From: Exiguobacterium algae
GTDB taxonomy: Bacteria > Bacillota > Bacilli > Exiguobacteriales > Exiguobacteriaceae
DNA length: 64,000 nucleotides
Direction: 5' to 3'
Assembly (NCBI RefSeq): GCF_018617875.1
Contig: NZ_JACSKZ010000002.1
Span: 372,001-436,000, forward strand
Shown here: positions 28,837 to 38,080 of the stretch, in pieces
Position numbering within the stretch: position 1 is the first letter of the stretch
How the letters are laid out: every line of letters begins with the position of its first letter
Program-made: the position numbers and the translations under genes
The notes under the pieces: model-generated
Told to the model about the DNA's origin: nothing
Database searches by the model: none
What the model saw: the letters and a program-made list of their open reading frames with translations, nothing else

Positions 28837-29496
28837 TCAGTTTCCAAGCAGTGCGTCCATCTTCGCGATGGCGTCACGTGCGAGTTCATGATCCGGTTGC
28901 ATCTCAAGGACACGTTGAAGCTCGGCATACGTCCGTTCCTGGTCACCTAAGAACGCATACGCGATTGCCAAGTTGTAACGGGCATCCGTATGACTCGCAT
29001 CGAGGTCGAGCGTCTCTTCTAACGCGACGACCGCCTCTTCAAGTTGTTCACTTTGTGCGAGTGCTAGTCCGTATTGGAACGTGATTTCTACGTCTTCCGG
29101 CGATTGCTTCTTCGCTTCACGCAGGCGTGGCATCGCACGAACGAAGTCACCCATCGCCTTGTACGTCAAGCCGAGCATGAAATGAAGATCGGCATCATCC
29201 ATTCCCGAGAGGAGCGCTTGGCGAAGCGACGCCTCTGCGGACTCCAATTGCTCGAGTTCATAGGCAAGAGCACCTTTCGCATAGTGCGCGGCACCGAACG
29301 AACCATCGAGTTCGATCGCTTTGTCATAGAAGATGACGGCACGATCGTAATCGTTGATTGCCTGAAGCAACGTCCCCATGTTGACGAAACCAGTCGGGTC
29401 TGTCGGGTTCGCTTCAATCGCCTCATTGAAATGTTTGGCTGCCTGTTCGAATTCACCTTGTTGCATCGCTTGGATGCCTTGTTCGTTTGCGTTCAT
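28837..29496 (-). CDS. yrrB: Tetratricopeptide repeat protein (YrrB-like)
   Basis: A 219-residue protein made of about six TPR units; clear units are GIQAMQQGEFEQAAKHFNEA, GTLLQAINDYDRAVIFYDKA and GLTYKAMGDFVRAMPRLREA. TPRs mediate protein contacts; the partner is unknown, though position beside mnmA and yrvO suggests a link with tRNA thiolation. I start at ATG 29496, with AGGTGATTG upstream; the frame continues upstream to 29661 only through the mnmA coding sequence. Confidence 0.9.
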   Translation of the reverse strand: MNANEQGIQAMQQGEFEQAAKHFNEAIEANPTDPTGFVNMGTLLQAINDYDRAVIFYDKAIELDGSFGAAHYAKGALAYELEQLESAEASLRQALLSGMDDADLHFMLGLTYKAMGDFVRAMPRLREAKKQSPEDVEITFQYGLALAQSEQLEEAVVALEETLDLDASHTDARYNLAIAYAFLGDQERTYAELQRVLEMQPDHELARDAIAKMDALLGN

Positions 29497-29506
29497 ATCA
29501 ATCACC

Positions 29507-30628
<1,122 letters not shown>

Positions 30629-31765
30629 CTATCTCACTCCGTTCGTAAATGTCGAGACGACTTCATCCAGTCGTTCTGCGAGCCGTTTCACATCTTCGAC
30701 CGAGTTGCCGTAACCAAAACTGATGCGTACCGATTGTTTCGTCCGATTCGACTCACCATACATCGCCGTCAATACGTGCGATGGTTCGACCGACCCTGCC
30801 GTACAAGCACTCCCGCTCGAAATTGCCATGCCCCGCATGTCCATCATGATCAAGAACGGTTCAAGGTCAATTCCCGGGAGATATAGGTTGACGATATGCG
30901 GTAAACGGTTCGCTCCGTTCACTTCATACGTGACACCGAGTTCGTCCAATGTGGCGAGCAAAGTCGTTTCGAGCATACGATATCGCTCGATTCGCTCCGT
31001 TCGTTCCGACATGACGAGTTCGGCCGCTTTTTGGAATCCGACGGCACCCGGAACATTTTCCGTGCCGGCTCGACGTTTCCGTTCTTGTTGTCCACCAAAA
31101 GAACGCGTCGCTAATTTTACACCTGTTTTCACGAAAAGGAAACCGATACCTTTCGGACCGTTGATTTTATGGGCCGAGGCGGACAATAAATCGACACCTA
31201 ACGCATTTACATCAATCCGTTCGGTCCCTAACGCCTGGACCGCATCCGTGTGAAATACAGCCTGGTGCGTTTCGAGCAACTCACCGATTTGTTGAATCGG
31301 TTGAAGCGTCCCGACCTCATTGTTCCCGTACATTAGAGAAACGAGAATCGTATCTTCCCGCAATGCCGCTCGAACGGACTCGACCGATACCGCGCCTGAC
31401 GCATCGACATCCAGATAGGTGACCTCGAACCCTTCACGTTCGAGTTGCTGCAACGCGTGGAGGACCGCATGGTGTTCAACTTTTGATGTGATGATATGGT
31501 TCCCTTGTTCACGGTAAGCATAAGCCGTTCCAAATAACGCATAATTGTCCGATTCGGTCCCGCCCGATGTGAAAATGATCTCGTTCGGGGTCGCTCCAAT
31601 CCATTTTGCGAGCGAACGGCGCGATGCATCAAGCGCCGCTCGAGCTTTTCGTCCGATCCCATGGATACTAGAAGCGTTCCCGTATGTCTCGAGAAAATAT
31701 GGCGTCATCGCTTCCAGTACTTCAGGTCGCATGGGCGTCGTCGCGGCGTGGTCAAAATAGTTCAT
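30629..31765 (-). CDS. yrvO: Cysteine desulfurase (YrvO type, MnmA partner)
   Basis: PLP-dependent enzyme that removes sulfur from cysteine. MNYFDHAATTPM start, PLP lysine in SAHKINGPKGIGF (about residue 200), and the active-site loop SSGSACTAGSVEPSH (Cys about 325). It is 378 residues. Directly upstream of mnmA with no gap, the YrvO-MnmA arrangement known from B. subtilis, where the pair acts without other sulfur carriers. A separate nadS-type desulfurase starts at the right end of the window. Confidence 0.95.
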   Translation of the reverse strand: MNYFDHAATTPMRPEVLEAMTPYFLETYGNASSIHGIGRKARAALDASRRSLAKWIGATPNEIIFTSGGTESDNYALFGTAYAYREQGNHIITSKVEHHAVLHALQQLEREGFEVTYLDVDASGAVSVESVRAALREDTILVSLMYGNNEVGTLQPIQQIGELLETHQAVFHTDAVQALGTERIDVNALGVDLLSASAHKINGPKGIGFLFVKTGVKLATRSFGGQQERKRRAGTENVPGAVGFQKAAELVMSERTERIERYRMLETTLLATLDELGVTYEVNGANRLPHIVNLYLPGIDLEPFLIMMDMRGMAISSGSACTAGSVEPSHVLTAMYGESNRTKQSVRISFGYGNSVEDVKRLAERLDEVVSTFTNGVR

Positions 31766-31782
31766 TCTGTGTCACCTCGTTC

Positions 31783-32190
31783 TTAAATGTAAAACATATA
31801 ACCTTCTGACTCTTCTTCAGCCAGGTCTGCTAGCGTCGTCTCTTCGAGAACAGCCTCGATGGCAGACTTTATTTTATCCCAAAGCTTCCGTTTGACCGCA
31901 TCATCTGCTTCAGAATCTTCCACGATTGTGAGCGGGCCTTCGAGTAGTCGAATGATTTCACCGGCCGTGATCTCATCAGCAGGTTTGACGAGTTGATAGC
32001 CGCCGTATGCCCCGCGTACACTTTTCACGAGTCCACCGTTACGGAGGGGACCGATCAATTGCTCGAGATAATGCTCAGGGAGTTCATGACGCGCCGCGAT
32101 TTTTTTCAAACTGAGTGGCTTGTTATCATTTTCTCGTGCCAATGCAATCATAATCGTTAGCCCATAGCGGCCTTTAGTAGATATTTTCAT
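31783..32190 (-). CDS. cymR: Rrf2 family regulator CymR
   Basis: Winged-helix repressor of cysteine metabolism genes. MKISTKGRYGLTIMIALA, then SLKKIAARHELPEHYLEQLIGPLRNGGLVKSVRGAYGGY, the Rrf2 recognition region. It lacks the three cysteines of Fe-S-binding IscR, as CymR does. It is 135 residues. Located just upstream of the desulfurase it may control, and divergent from rarA. Confidence 0.91.
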   Translation of the reverse strand: MKISTKGRYGLTIMIALARENDNKPLSLKKIAARHELPEHYLEQLIGPLRNGGLVKSVRGAYGGYQLVKPADEITAGEIIRLLEGPLTIVEDSEADDAVKRKLWDKIKSAIEAVLEETTLADLAEEESEGYMFYI

Positions 32191-32208
32191 GTTCCTGTCT
32201 CCTTCTGT

Positions 32209-32231
32209 TATACTAATCGAACAAACGTTTG
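32209..32231 (+). promoter_or_regulatory. rarA promoter and LexA-like operator
   Basis: Extended -10 TGTTATACT (TATACT 32209-32214) with a weak -35. The motif CGAACAAACGTTTG at 32218-32231 matches 13 of 14 positions of the Bacillus LexA consensus CGAACRNRYGTTYC and covers the predicted transcription start. It lies within the perfect palindrome AACAAACGTTTGTT (32220-32233) and also in the cymR promoter on the other strand (TCAACA-17-TATAAC). Confidence 0.65.
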
Positions 32232-32250
32232 TTGAAAGGAATGGTTACGC

Positions 32251-33558
32251 ATGAGTGATTTGTTTCATCAATCCAATAGTGGTCCGCTCGCCAATCGGAT
32301 GCGTCCCGAGACGCTAGACGATGTCATCGGTCAACGGCACATCATAGGCGAAGGAAAATTGCTCCGACGGGCCATCGAGGCCGACCGGTTAGGGACCATC
32401 ATCTTGTATGGACCGCCCGGGACCGGTAAAACGACGCTCGCTCGCGTGATTTCCAACTATACGAAAGCGACATTCGTCCAATTGAATGCCGTCACCGCTA
32501 AATTGGAGGAATTGCGCAACGTGATTCGAGAAGCCGAATCACGCTTTGATTACGAAGACGAGCGCACCATTTTATTTTTAGATGAGATCCATCGTTTCAA
32601 TAAATTACAACAAGACGCCCTGCTCCCGGCTCTTGAATCCGGAAAGCTCATCCTGATCGGGGCGACGACCGAAAATCCAAGTTTCGAAGTCAACGCGGCA
32701 CTGTTGTCCCGCGCTACGGTGTTTCGGCTCGAGCCGCCTGGACCAGATGAACTGAAACGCGTCCTCGATCGTGCATTGACCGACCCGCGCGGTCTTGGTC
32801 ACTATCCGGTCAAAATGGAAGAGGCAGCTGTTGACCATTATATCAAAATGGCAGACGGTGACTACCGCGTGTTGTTAAATGCGCTCGAACTCGCCGTGTT
32901 GACGACCCCGGAAGTCGATGGTCAAATCACCATCACACTAGAAGTTGCAGAGGAGTCAATCCAACAGAAGGCGATCAAATACGATAAGTCAGGGGACCGT
33001 CATTACGACGTCATCTCCGCCTTCATCAAATCGATTCGTGGTTCAGACCCTGATGCGGCGCTCTATTGGCTCGCGGTCATGATCGAAGCTGGCGAATCGC
33101 CACGCTTTATTATGCGACGTCTCTATGTCCACGCCGCCGAAGACATCGGATTGAGCGACCCAAACGCCTTGCTCGTCGTCGATGCCGCTGCAAGGGCAAG
33201 CGAGTATATCGGATTTCCGGAAGCCCGGATCCCGATTGCCGAAGCTGTCCTTTATCTCGCAACAGCACCAAAATCCAATGCCGTCATCACAGCCATCGAC
33301 AAAGCACTCCATCATGTCCGGACAGTCGAGGGCGGTCCGGTACCCGTACATTTGCGTGACGCCCACAGTCCAGGAGCCCGTGAACTGGGGAACGGGGTCG
33401 GCTACAAATATCCGCATGATGAGAAAGACGGGTTCGTCGCCCAAAACTACTGGCCGGAGAATTTGGCTAGAAAACGACCGACCTATTACACACCAACGAG
33501 CCGGGGATTTGAACAACAAATCCAAAAACGCCTCGACTATTGGGAAAAACGACGCTGA
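32251..33558 (+). CDS. rarA: Replication-associated recombination protein A (MgsA/YrvN)
   Basis: Clamp-loader-like AAA+ ATPase acting at stalled replication forks. Walker [16 protein letters not shown] (about residue 52), Walker [12 protein letters not shown] (about 108), sensor 1 [12 protein letters not shown], and the C-terminal oligomerisation domain with the [11 protein letters not shown] motif near the end. It is 435 residues. It is encoded divergently from cymR. Confidence 0.95.
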   Translation: MSDLFHQSNSGPLANRMRPETLDDVIGQRHIIGEGKLLRRAIEADRLGTIILYGPPGTGKTTLARVISNYTKATFVQLNAVTAKLEELRNVIREAESRFDYEDERTILFLDEIHRFNKLQQDALLPALESGKLILIGATTENPSFEVNAALLSRATVFRLEPPGPDELKRVLDRALTDPRGLGHYPVKMEEAAVDHYIKMADGDYRVLLNALELAVLTTPEVDGQITITLEVAEESIQQKAIKYDKSGDRHYDVISAFIKSIRGSDPDAALYWLAVMIEAGESPRFIMRRLYVHAAEDIGLSDPNALLVVDAAARASEYIGFPEARIPIAEAVLYLATAPKSNAVITAIDKALHHVRTVEGGPVPVHLRDAHSPGARELGNGVGYKYPHDEKDGFVAQNYWPENLARKRPTYYTPTSRGFEQQIQKRLDYWEKRR

Positions 33559-33585
33559 CTCCACATTTGAGTCGCGTCGTTTTTC
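33549..33585. terminator. Bidirectional terminator between rarA and tcdA
   Basis: ACGACGC-GACTC (33549-33561) pairs with GAGTC-GCGTCGT (33569-33580), with a bulged T; the rarA stop codon lies inside the first arm. T runs flank both sides. Confidence 0.87.
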
Positions 33586-33586
33586 A

Positions 33587-34354
33587 TTATTTGTGGACTC
33601 GTTCGATTACGACACCCGCTTCTTCAAGCAGCTCGTTGATGACATAGCCTGCAGCGACGAGTCCGGCGACAGATGGGACGAACGCATTCGAACTCGGTGG
33701 CATCTTCGCCTTACGAATGGCAGCATCTTTTTTCCCGACGACCTCATTCACGTCTTCACGTGTCACAATCGGAGATTCGTCTGAGAACACGACCGGCACG
33801 CCTTTATAAATGTTTTCTTTACGGAGACGGGTGCGGACCATCTTCGCAATCGGATCGTATGACGTATCTTTAATGTCGACGACTTTGATACGTGTCGGGT
33901 CCATCTTGTTTGCCATCCCCATACTCGAGATGACCGGAATGCCACGTCGCTTACACTCGACGATCAGGTGAATCTTATAAATGATCGTGTCCGATGCATC
34001 AATGACATAGTCGATGTTTTGAGCGAAGAACTCCTCATACGTCTCCTCTGTATAGAACATTTTCAACTTTACAAGATCCAAGTCAGGATTGATGTCGAGC
34101 AGTCGCTTCCCCATCGCCTCGACTTTCGGTTGCCCGACCGTAGACATGAGGGCATGGATTTGGCGATTGACGTTCGTGATGTCGATGTCGTCTTTATCCA
34201 CGAGCACGAGACGACCTACCCCGCTCCGTGCGAGTGCCTCCGCTGCGAACGAGCCGACGCCTCCGACACCGAGGATGGCAACCGTTTTATTCTTTAAAGC
34301 ATCAAGGCCTTCAGAGCCGATGGCCAATTCATTTCGTGAAAATTGGTGTAACAT
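33587..34354 (-). CDS. tcdA: tRNA threonylcarbamoyladenosine dehydratase TcdA (YrvM)
   Basis: E1-like ATPase that cyclises t6A37 in tRNA to ct6A. MLHQFSRNELAIGSEG start, nucleotide-binding ILGVGGVGSFAAEALARSG, VDKDDIDITNVNRQIHA, and KMDPTRI region. I start at ATG 34354, with GGAGG upstream (255 residues); the TTG at 34369 overlaps the ribosome-binding site. The flanking 6S RNA gene matches the B. subtilis order. Confidence 0.94.
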   Translation of the reverse strand: MLHQFSRNELAIGSEGLDALKNKTVAILGVGGVGSFAAEALARSGVGRLVLVDKDDIDITNVNRQIHALMSTVGQPKVEAMGKRLLDINPDLDLVKLKMFYTEETYEEFFAQNIDYVIDASDTIIYKIHLIVECKRRGIPVISSMGMANKMDPTRIKVVDIKDTSYDPIAKMVRTRLRKENIYKGVPVVFSDESPIVTREDVNEVVGKKDAAIRKAKMPPSSNAFVPSVAGLVAAGYVINELLEEAGVVIERVHK

Positions 34355-34411
34355 TGATTCTTCCTCCAACTAATTCTTTTTTCTCATACTATTTTACTCG
34401 GAATTATATTC

Positions 34412-34645
34412 AAAAAAAAGACGTCTCGCGACGTTTCTACACAAAAATCGATGGGGCCCGGAGTGCCGTGACGATGCCCTGCTTTTGAACCTGCGTATGC
34501 AGGTGGGTGATCTAGCGTCCCCTTCACAAGTCCTCCTGCACGTGATGAGGCAGTTGATCTGGTTGGCAGTTCGATCTCCCGTATTCAAAGTGTTGGCTCA
34601 AAATAACGAAGGCGGCTCTCGTACACCTCAGGTATCCCATCTGTT
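34412..34645 (-). ncRNA. bsrA: 6S RNA (bsrA-type), including terminator
   Basis: A 360-base gap without coding potential lies upstream of tcdA, the location of 6S-1 RNA in B. subtilis. On the minus strand the transcript has CCTGAGGTGTACGAGAGC near the 5' end and GGTTCAAAAGCAGGGCATCG near the 3' end, which pair into the long rod with a central bubble and resemble conserved 6S ends. A strong promoter precedes 34645, and a terminator (ACGTC-GCGA-GACGT then T8, 34413-34434) follows. 6S RNA binds housekeeping RNA polymerase as a promoter mimic. The mature 3' end is probably near 34440-34455. Confidence 0.83.
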
Positions 34646-34651
34646 GACTTA

Positions 34652-34681
34652 ACTATAGCACTCTATGCAAAAAGAAGTCAA
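34652..34681 (-). promoter_or_regulatory. 6S RNA promoter
   Basis: Minus strand TTGACT (34676-34681), 18-base spacer ending TGC, TATAGT (34652-34657). The -35 lies within the second arm of the terminator of the upstream cryptochrome gene. Confidence 0.82.
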
Positions 34682-34699
34682 TGAGAATCACCGACTTCT
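34668..34699 (-). terminator. Terminator of the cryptochrome gene
   Basis: Minus strand AGAAGTC/GACTTCT (arms 34693-34699 and 34673-34679), 13-base loop, then TTTTTG. Confidence 0.7.
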
Positions 34700-34712
34700 C
34701 GTGACAGTTTCG

Positions 34713-35927
34713 TCACAACCACTTGTTACGAAACGCACCGTCAGGGTCATAAGTGAATTGTTGCCTCTCGATGTTAAACCGTCGATTTCGTGCGTCATTT
34801 CCGACACCTGCCTGATATGCCCAATTGCCGTAGTTACTGGCCACGTCATAGTCGATTAACTTCGACTCAAAATAGGCCGCCCCATACCGCCAGTCTTGAC
34901 CGAGCTCTTTGGCAAAATAATTCGCGACGATTTGACGTCCTCGATTCGACATCCATCCGGTTGTATTCAACTCCCGCATAAAGGCATCGACGAAATCGAC
35001 GCCCGTCTCTCCCCGTCGCCATTGTTCAATGACATCCGCCTCGACTCGCCAGTCTTTTCGTTTTGACCGGATGCCTTGTGCCCGAAACAAGCGTTTTCCC
35101 TGTTCCAGCGCAACCCATTGGAAAAACTCACGCCACAATAGTTCAAAGTAGAGCCAATAGGTCGATTCGTTCACCCCATGCGTTCGCTCATGCGCCTCAA
35201 GTTCAAAGAAAACCCGTCGTACTGATAGCGACCCATTCGCCAAATACGCAGACAACTTGGTCGAGTCGTCGACCCCAAACCCATTTCTCGTCTCTTTATA
35301 CGTTCGAATCGGCACAGACAAATAGTCATTCAACCGGCGCTTCGCAGACAGTTCGCCACCTTTAAACGGAAATGCCGTCCTTGGGTCTTGCTCGATTTCT
35401 TGAAAAGAGAATGGGAACGTCACCTCGCGTGTGGCAGCAGTCGCCTTTCGGGCAATCAGTTCGCGAGGACGGACATCATATTCGACCGCTTTTCTAAACT
35501 CTGTGAAGAGAAACGGCATTTTCTCAAACGGAATGTCGTCTTCTTCAAATAACGTAAATCCATCGAACGCTTCGTACGCCCCCTTCCACTTTTTCATCAC
35601 CTCATCTTCACGTCGGCGCTCATTGTACCCGATTGCCCGTTGAAACAAGAGGCGGTCGGTTGGGTCGAGTGTCTCGAGCGGATGACCGACGTGGACAAAA
35701 AACGGAATCCCGAGCGCATCCAATGAACCGGCCACATCCTCTAACGATTCTTTCAAGAAATGGAGCCGTTCGCTCCCGAGTGGAATAACGCCATAACGAT
35801 TTTCAACGAGCTGTTTTGGGCTGATAAAATAATGACCTTCAATCGGATCGTCATGACGCAATGCTTCTTCAAGGGGCAAATGATCATCGACACGTAAATC
35901 GTTTTGGTACCAAATGATTGTTTTCAA
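34713..35927 (-). CDS. DASH-type cryptochrome/photolyase
   Basis: Flavin-binding photolyase family protein. Photolyase domain starts MKTIIWYQNDLRVDDH; the FAD region has ELLWREFFQWVA, WMSNRGRQIVANY and DYDVASNYGNWAYQAGVGNDARNRRFN, closest to the CRY-DASH pattern; these repair mainly single-stranded cyclobutane dimers. It is 404 residues, rather short, ending soon after the last FAD motif. The start is TTG at 35927, with GGAGG seven bases upstream. Not found at this locus in B. subtilis. Confidence 0.88.
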   Translation of the reverse strand: MKTIIWYQNDLRVDDHLPLEEALRHDDPIEGHYFISPKQLVENRYGVIPLGSERLHFLKESLEDVAGSLDALGIPFFVHVGHPLETLDPTDRLLFQRAIGYNERRREDEVMKKWKGAYEAFDGFTLFEEDDIPFEKMPFLFTEFRKAVEYDVRPRELIARKATAATREVTFPFSFQEIEQDPRTAFPFKGGELSAKRRLNDYLSVPIRTYKETRNGFGVDDSTKLSAYLANGSLSVRRVFFELEAHERTHGVNESTYWLYFELLWREFFQWVALEQGKRLFRAQGIRSKRKDWRVEADVIEQWRRGETGVDFVDAFMRELNTTGWMSNRGRQIVANYFAKELGQDWRYGAAYFESKLIDYDVASNYGNWAYQAGVGNDARNRRFNIERQQFTYDPDGAFRNKWL

Positions 35928-36058
35928 GAATAGGCCTCCTCCACTACATTGTATGTCTGGTTTATTACGATCAATGAGGATGGTGTGTGCTGGAAATATG
36001 TTTTTAAAATTAAATTGTGTGGAATATATTCATTTAGAAGAGAAAGGGGTGCTACACA

Positions 36059-36169
36059 TTGGCTAAGAAAGGCAAAATGGGAACATTGATCAAAATCGCG
36101 ACGGCGGTCGCACCGTTCGTCTACGATTACTATAAAAAGAACAAAGCAAAGAAATCACCGAAGAAATAA
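36059..36169 (+). CDS. Small basic protein, 36 residues, unknown function
   Basis: A 37-codon frame from TTG 36059 to TAA 36167-36169, with AAAGGGGTG seven bases upstream and a strong terminator just downstream. The product has a lysine-rich start (MAKKGKMG), a hydrophobic centre (TLIKIATAVAPFVYDYY) and a lysine-rich end (KKNKAKKSPKK). It could be a short membrane-associated peptide or a toxin-like or structural small protein; I do not recognise it. The flanking expression signals make a real gene likely. Confidence 0.65.
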   Translation: MAKKGKMGTLIKIATAVAPFVYDYYKKNKAKKSPKK

Positions 36170-36175
36170 CTCCTG

Positions 36176-36206
36176 CGTCTCAGCCAACAAGCTGAGACGT
36201 TTTTTT
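36176..36206 (+). terminator. Terminator of the 36-residue gene
   Basis: CGTCTCAGC (36176-36184), six-base loop, GCTGAGACG (36191-36199), then T7. Confidence 0.92.
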
Positions 36207-36262
36207 CATGTTTTCCAATCGATTGTGCTAAGATAAATCAACCATTTCATTGAAACGAGGCG

Positions 36263-36916
36263 ATGTTCGTGTACATCCGATCCATCCACTTTTTACGTAT
36301 TCTCTTCAAATGGGTCCTTTTCATGACCGGGTTGTTCTTACTCGCACTCGGGTCATCGATCATGATCACGGCAAATCTCGGTGTCTCCACATGGGACGTT
36401 CTCCATATCGGGATTGCACGTCATCTTCCGATTTCAATCGGGACGGTGATTTTATGCGTCGGACTTTTACTTGTCTTATTCAAATACATACTCGATCGGA
36501 TTCGCCCTCAGTTCGGAACGCTCGTCAACGCGGTCTTTGTCGGGGTATTTATGAACCTGATTTTGAACGAGCAATGGCTCCCGACATTCAACGGTCTGAT
36601 GGTAAACGTCGTTTGGCTCACCTTCGGGATATTCGTCATGGGGATGGGTGCCGGTCTTTACGTCGCCGTCGGGTACGGAGCCGGACCCCGCGATGGACTG
36701 ACACTTGCCTTATCAGACCGTTTCCAAACGTCCGTCCGCGCCATGCGGACCTGGATGGAGCTGACTGCTTGTCTCATCGGATGGGTGCTCGGTGGACCGC
36801 TCTTCTTCGGCACCGTCTTGTCGATTTTCCTCATCGGTCCGTTCTTTCAGTTTTGGTTAGAACGATTCCGCCTGCTCATCGCCTACGTCGATCGCCTTAA
36901 AGTGAAATTTGCATAA
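36263..36916 (+). CDS. YczE/YitT-type membrane protein
   Basis: A 217-residue protein with about five membrane helices and the family motif LGVSTWDVLHIG (about 41-52) and YGAGPRDGLTLALS (about 140-153), as in the YczE/YyaS group. Function is not well known; YczE affects surfactin production in B. subtilis. ATG 36263 has GAGG very close; GTG 36269, with better spacing, is an alternative start. Confidence 0.84.
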   Translation: MFVYIRSIHFLRILFKWVLFMTGLFLLALGSSIMITANLGVSTWDVLHIGIARHLPISIGTVILCVGLLLVLFKYILDRIRPQFGTLVNAVFVGVFMNLILNEQWLPTFNGLMVNVVWLTFGIFVMGMGAGLYVAVGYGAGPRDGLTLALSDRFQTSVRAMRTWMELTACLIGWVLGGPLFFGTVLSIFLIGPFFQFWLERFRLLIAYVDRLKVKFA

Positions 36917-36943
36917 AAAGAGAGGGACCCCCCCTCTCTTTTT
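36915..36943. terminator. Bidirectional terminator
   Basis: AAAAAGAGAGGG pairs with CCCTCTCTTTTT around a short C-rich loop between two convergent genes. Confidence 0.92.
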
Positions 36944-37982
36944 ATGCGTTCGGAATCAATACAATTTTTCCGAACTTACCAGATTGTTTGAAATACGTTT
37001 GTGCCTCGCGTGCCTCTTCAAGCGGGAAAGTCCGGTCGATGACCGGTTTTAACTTCCCTTCTGTAATCGAACGCAACATCTCCGCAAATTCATGACGCGT
37101 CCCGAGTACAGACCCGTACATCACAATATGCTTCAAGTAGAGCGTTCGGAAGTCGAGATAGGTCGTCTGTCCACCGGCAGAACCAGAAATGCAGAACTTC
37201 CCACCTTTCTTCAAAATTTGAAGGGATACATCAAACAGCGCATCCCCGACGACATCAAGCACGGCATCGACCGGACCACCGTTCGCCGCGATGATCGCCT
37301 CCGCGAGCGTCTCAGAACGATATGAAAAGACTTCGGTCGCACCGAACGCTTTCAATTCTTTCTCATTTTTTAAATCACCGACAATGGCGAACACCTTCGC
37401 ACCGAAAACATTCGCTGCAATTTGAACATTGAGCGAACCGACGCCGCCACTGGCCCCGGTGACGACAATTGTCTCCCCCGAACGAATATGGAGCTGTTCA
37501 TTCATATGCCACGCCGTCAATCCGCTCACGGAAAACACCGCGCTCTCAACGAAGTCATCAAGCGGCATATCAAAGCACAGGTCTGCCGGCCAGGCAACAT
37601 ATTCTGCGTATCCCCCGTCATATTCCGAACCGATAAAGGACATGTCATCAGACAGATGTTCTTTCCGTTCCGGTCCACTAGACGTGAACGGGAATAAGAC
37701 GACATGCCGGCCCATCATCGATGAATCGATGTCACGACCGACCTCAACCACTTCTCCCGTGATATCGGAACCCGGTATCCTCGGGAATTGGACACCTTCC
37801 GGTCGCCAGCCCGACTTTTCTCCGGTTCCGTAAGCCCCTTCACGCATCCAAATTTCCGTATTGTTAATCGCACATGCCCGAACCTTAATGAGGACCTCAT
37901 TTTCTTTCGGTACAGGTTTTGGGATGTCTACAACCTGAAGTTGATCGACATCTCCGTAGCCAACGACTTGCACGGCTTTCAT
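36942..37982 (-). CDS. Quinone oxidoreductase-type MDR family dehydrogenase
   Basis: NAD(P)H-dependent medium-chain dehydrogenase/reductase. MKAVQVVGYGDVDQL start, GroES-like domain, Rossmann fold with VTGASGGVGSLNVQIA (about residue 165), and a C-terminal VYGSVLGTRHEFAEML-like block of the quinone reductase group. Structural zinc cysteines are not evident. I start at ATG 37982, ten bases after GGAGG, giving 346 residues; the longer frame begins at 38015. Substrate unknown. Confidence 0.88.
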   Translation of the reverse strand: MKAVQVVGYGDVDQLQVVDIPKPVPKENEVLIKVRACAINNTEIWMREGAYGTGEKSGWRPEGVQFPRIPGSDITGEVVEVGRDIDSSMMGRHVVLFPFTSSGPERKEHLSDDMSFIGSEYDGGYAEYVAWPADLCFDMPLDDFVESAVFSVSGLTAWHMNEQLHIRSGETIVVTGASGGVGSLNVQIAANVFGAKVFAIVGDLKNEKELKAFGATEVFSYRSETLAEAIIAANGGPVDAVLDVVGDALFDVSLQILKKGGKFCISGSAGGQTTYLDFRTLYLKHIVMYGSVLGTRHEFAEMLRSITEGKLKPVIDRTFPLEEAREAQTYFKQSGKFGKIVLIPNA

Positions 37983-38050
37983 CGATTTGCCGCCTCCTTT
38001 TATATGATTCTCCATTGTCTTTACCCGACACTAACTAATATCACGCAACA

Positions 38051-38077
38051 AAAGCCACCTTTTCAAAAGGTGGCTTT
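38051..38077 (-). terminator. Terminator of the ABC exporter gene
   Basis: Palindrome AAAGCCACCTTTT-C-AAAAGGTGGCTTT just past the stop of the exporter gene, followed by TTTG on the minus strand. Confidence 0.82.
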
Positions 38078-38080
38078 GTG

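Noticed and set aside
33043-33564. A 173-codon open frame antisense to the end of rarA
   Set aside because: Fully inside rarA and its terminator with no independent signal.
36250-36900. A 216-codon open frame overlapping the YczE-type gene in another frame on the same strand
   Set aside because: Its product is arginine-rich without domain features, while the frame at 36263 gives a clean membrane protein with family motifs. It is a frame shadow.
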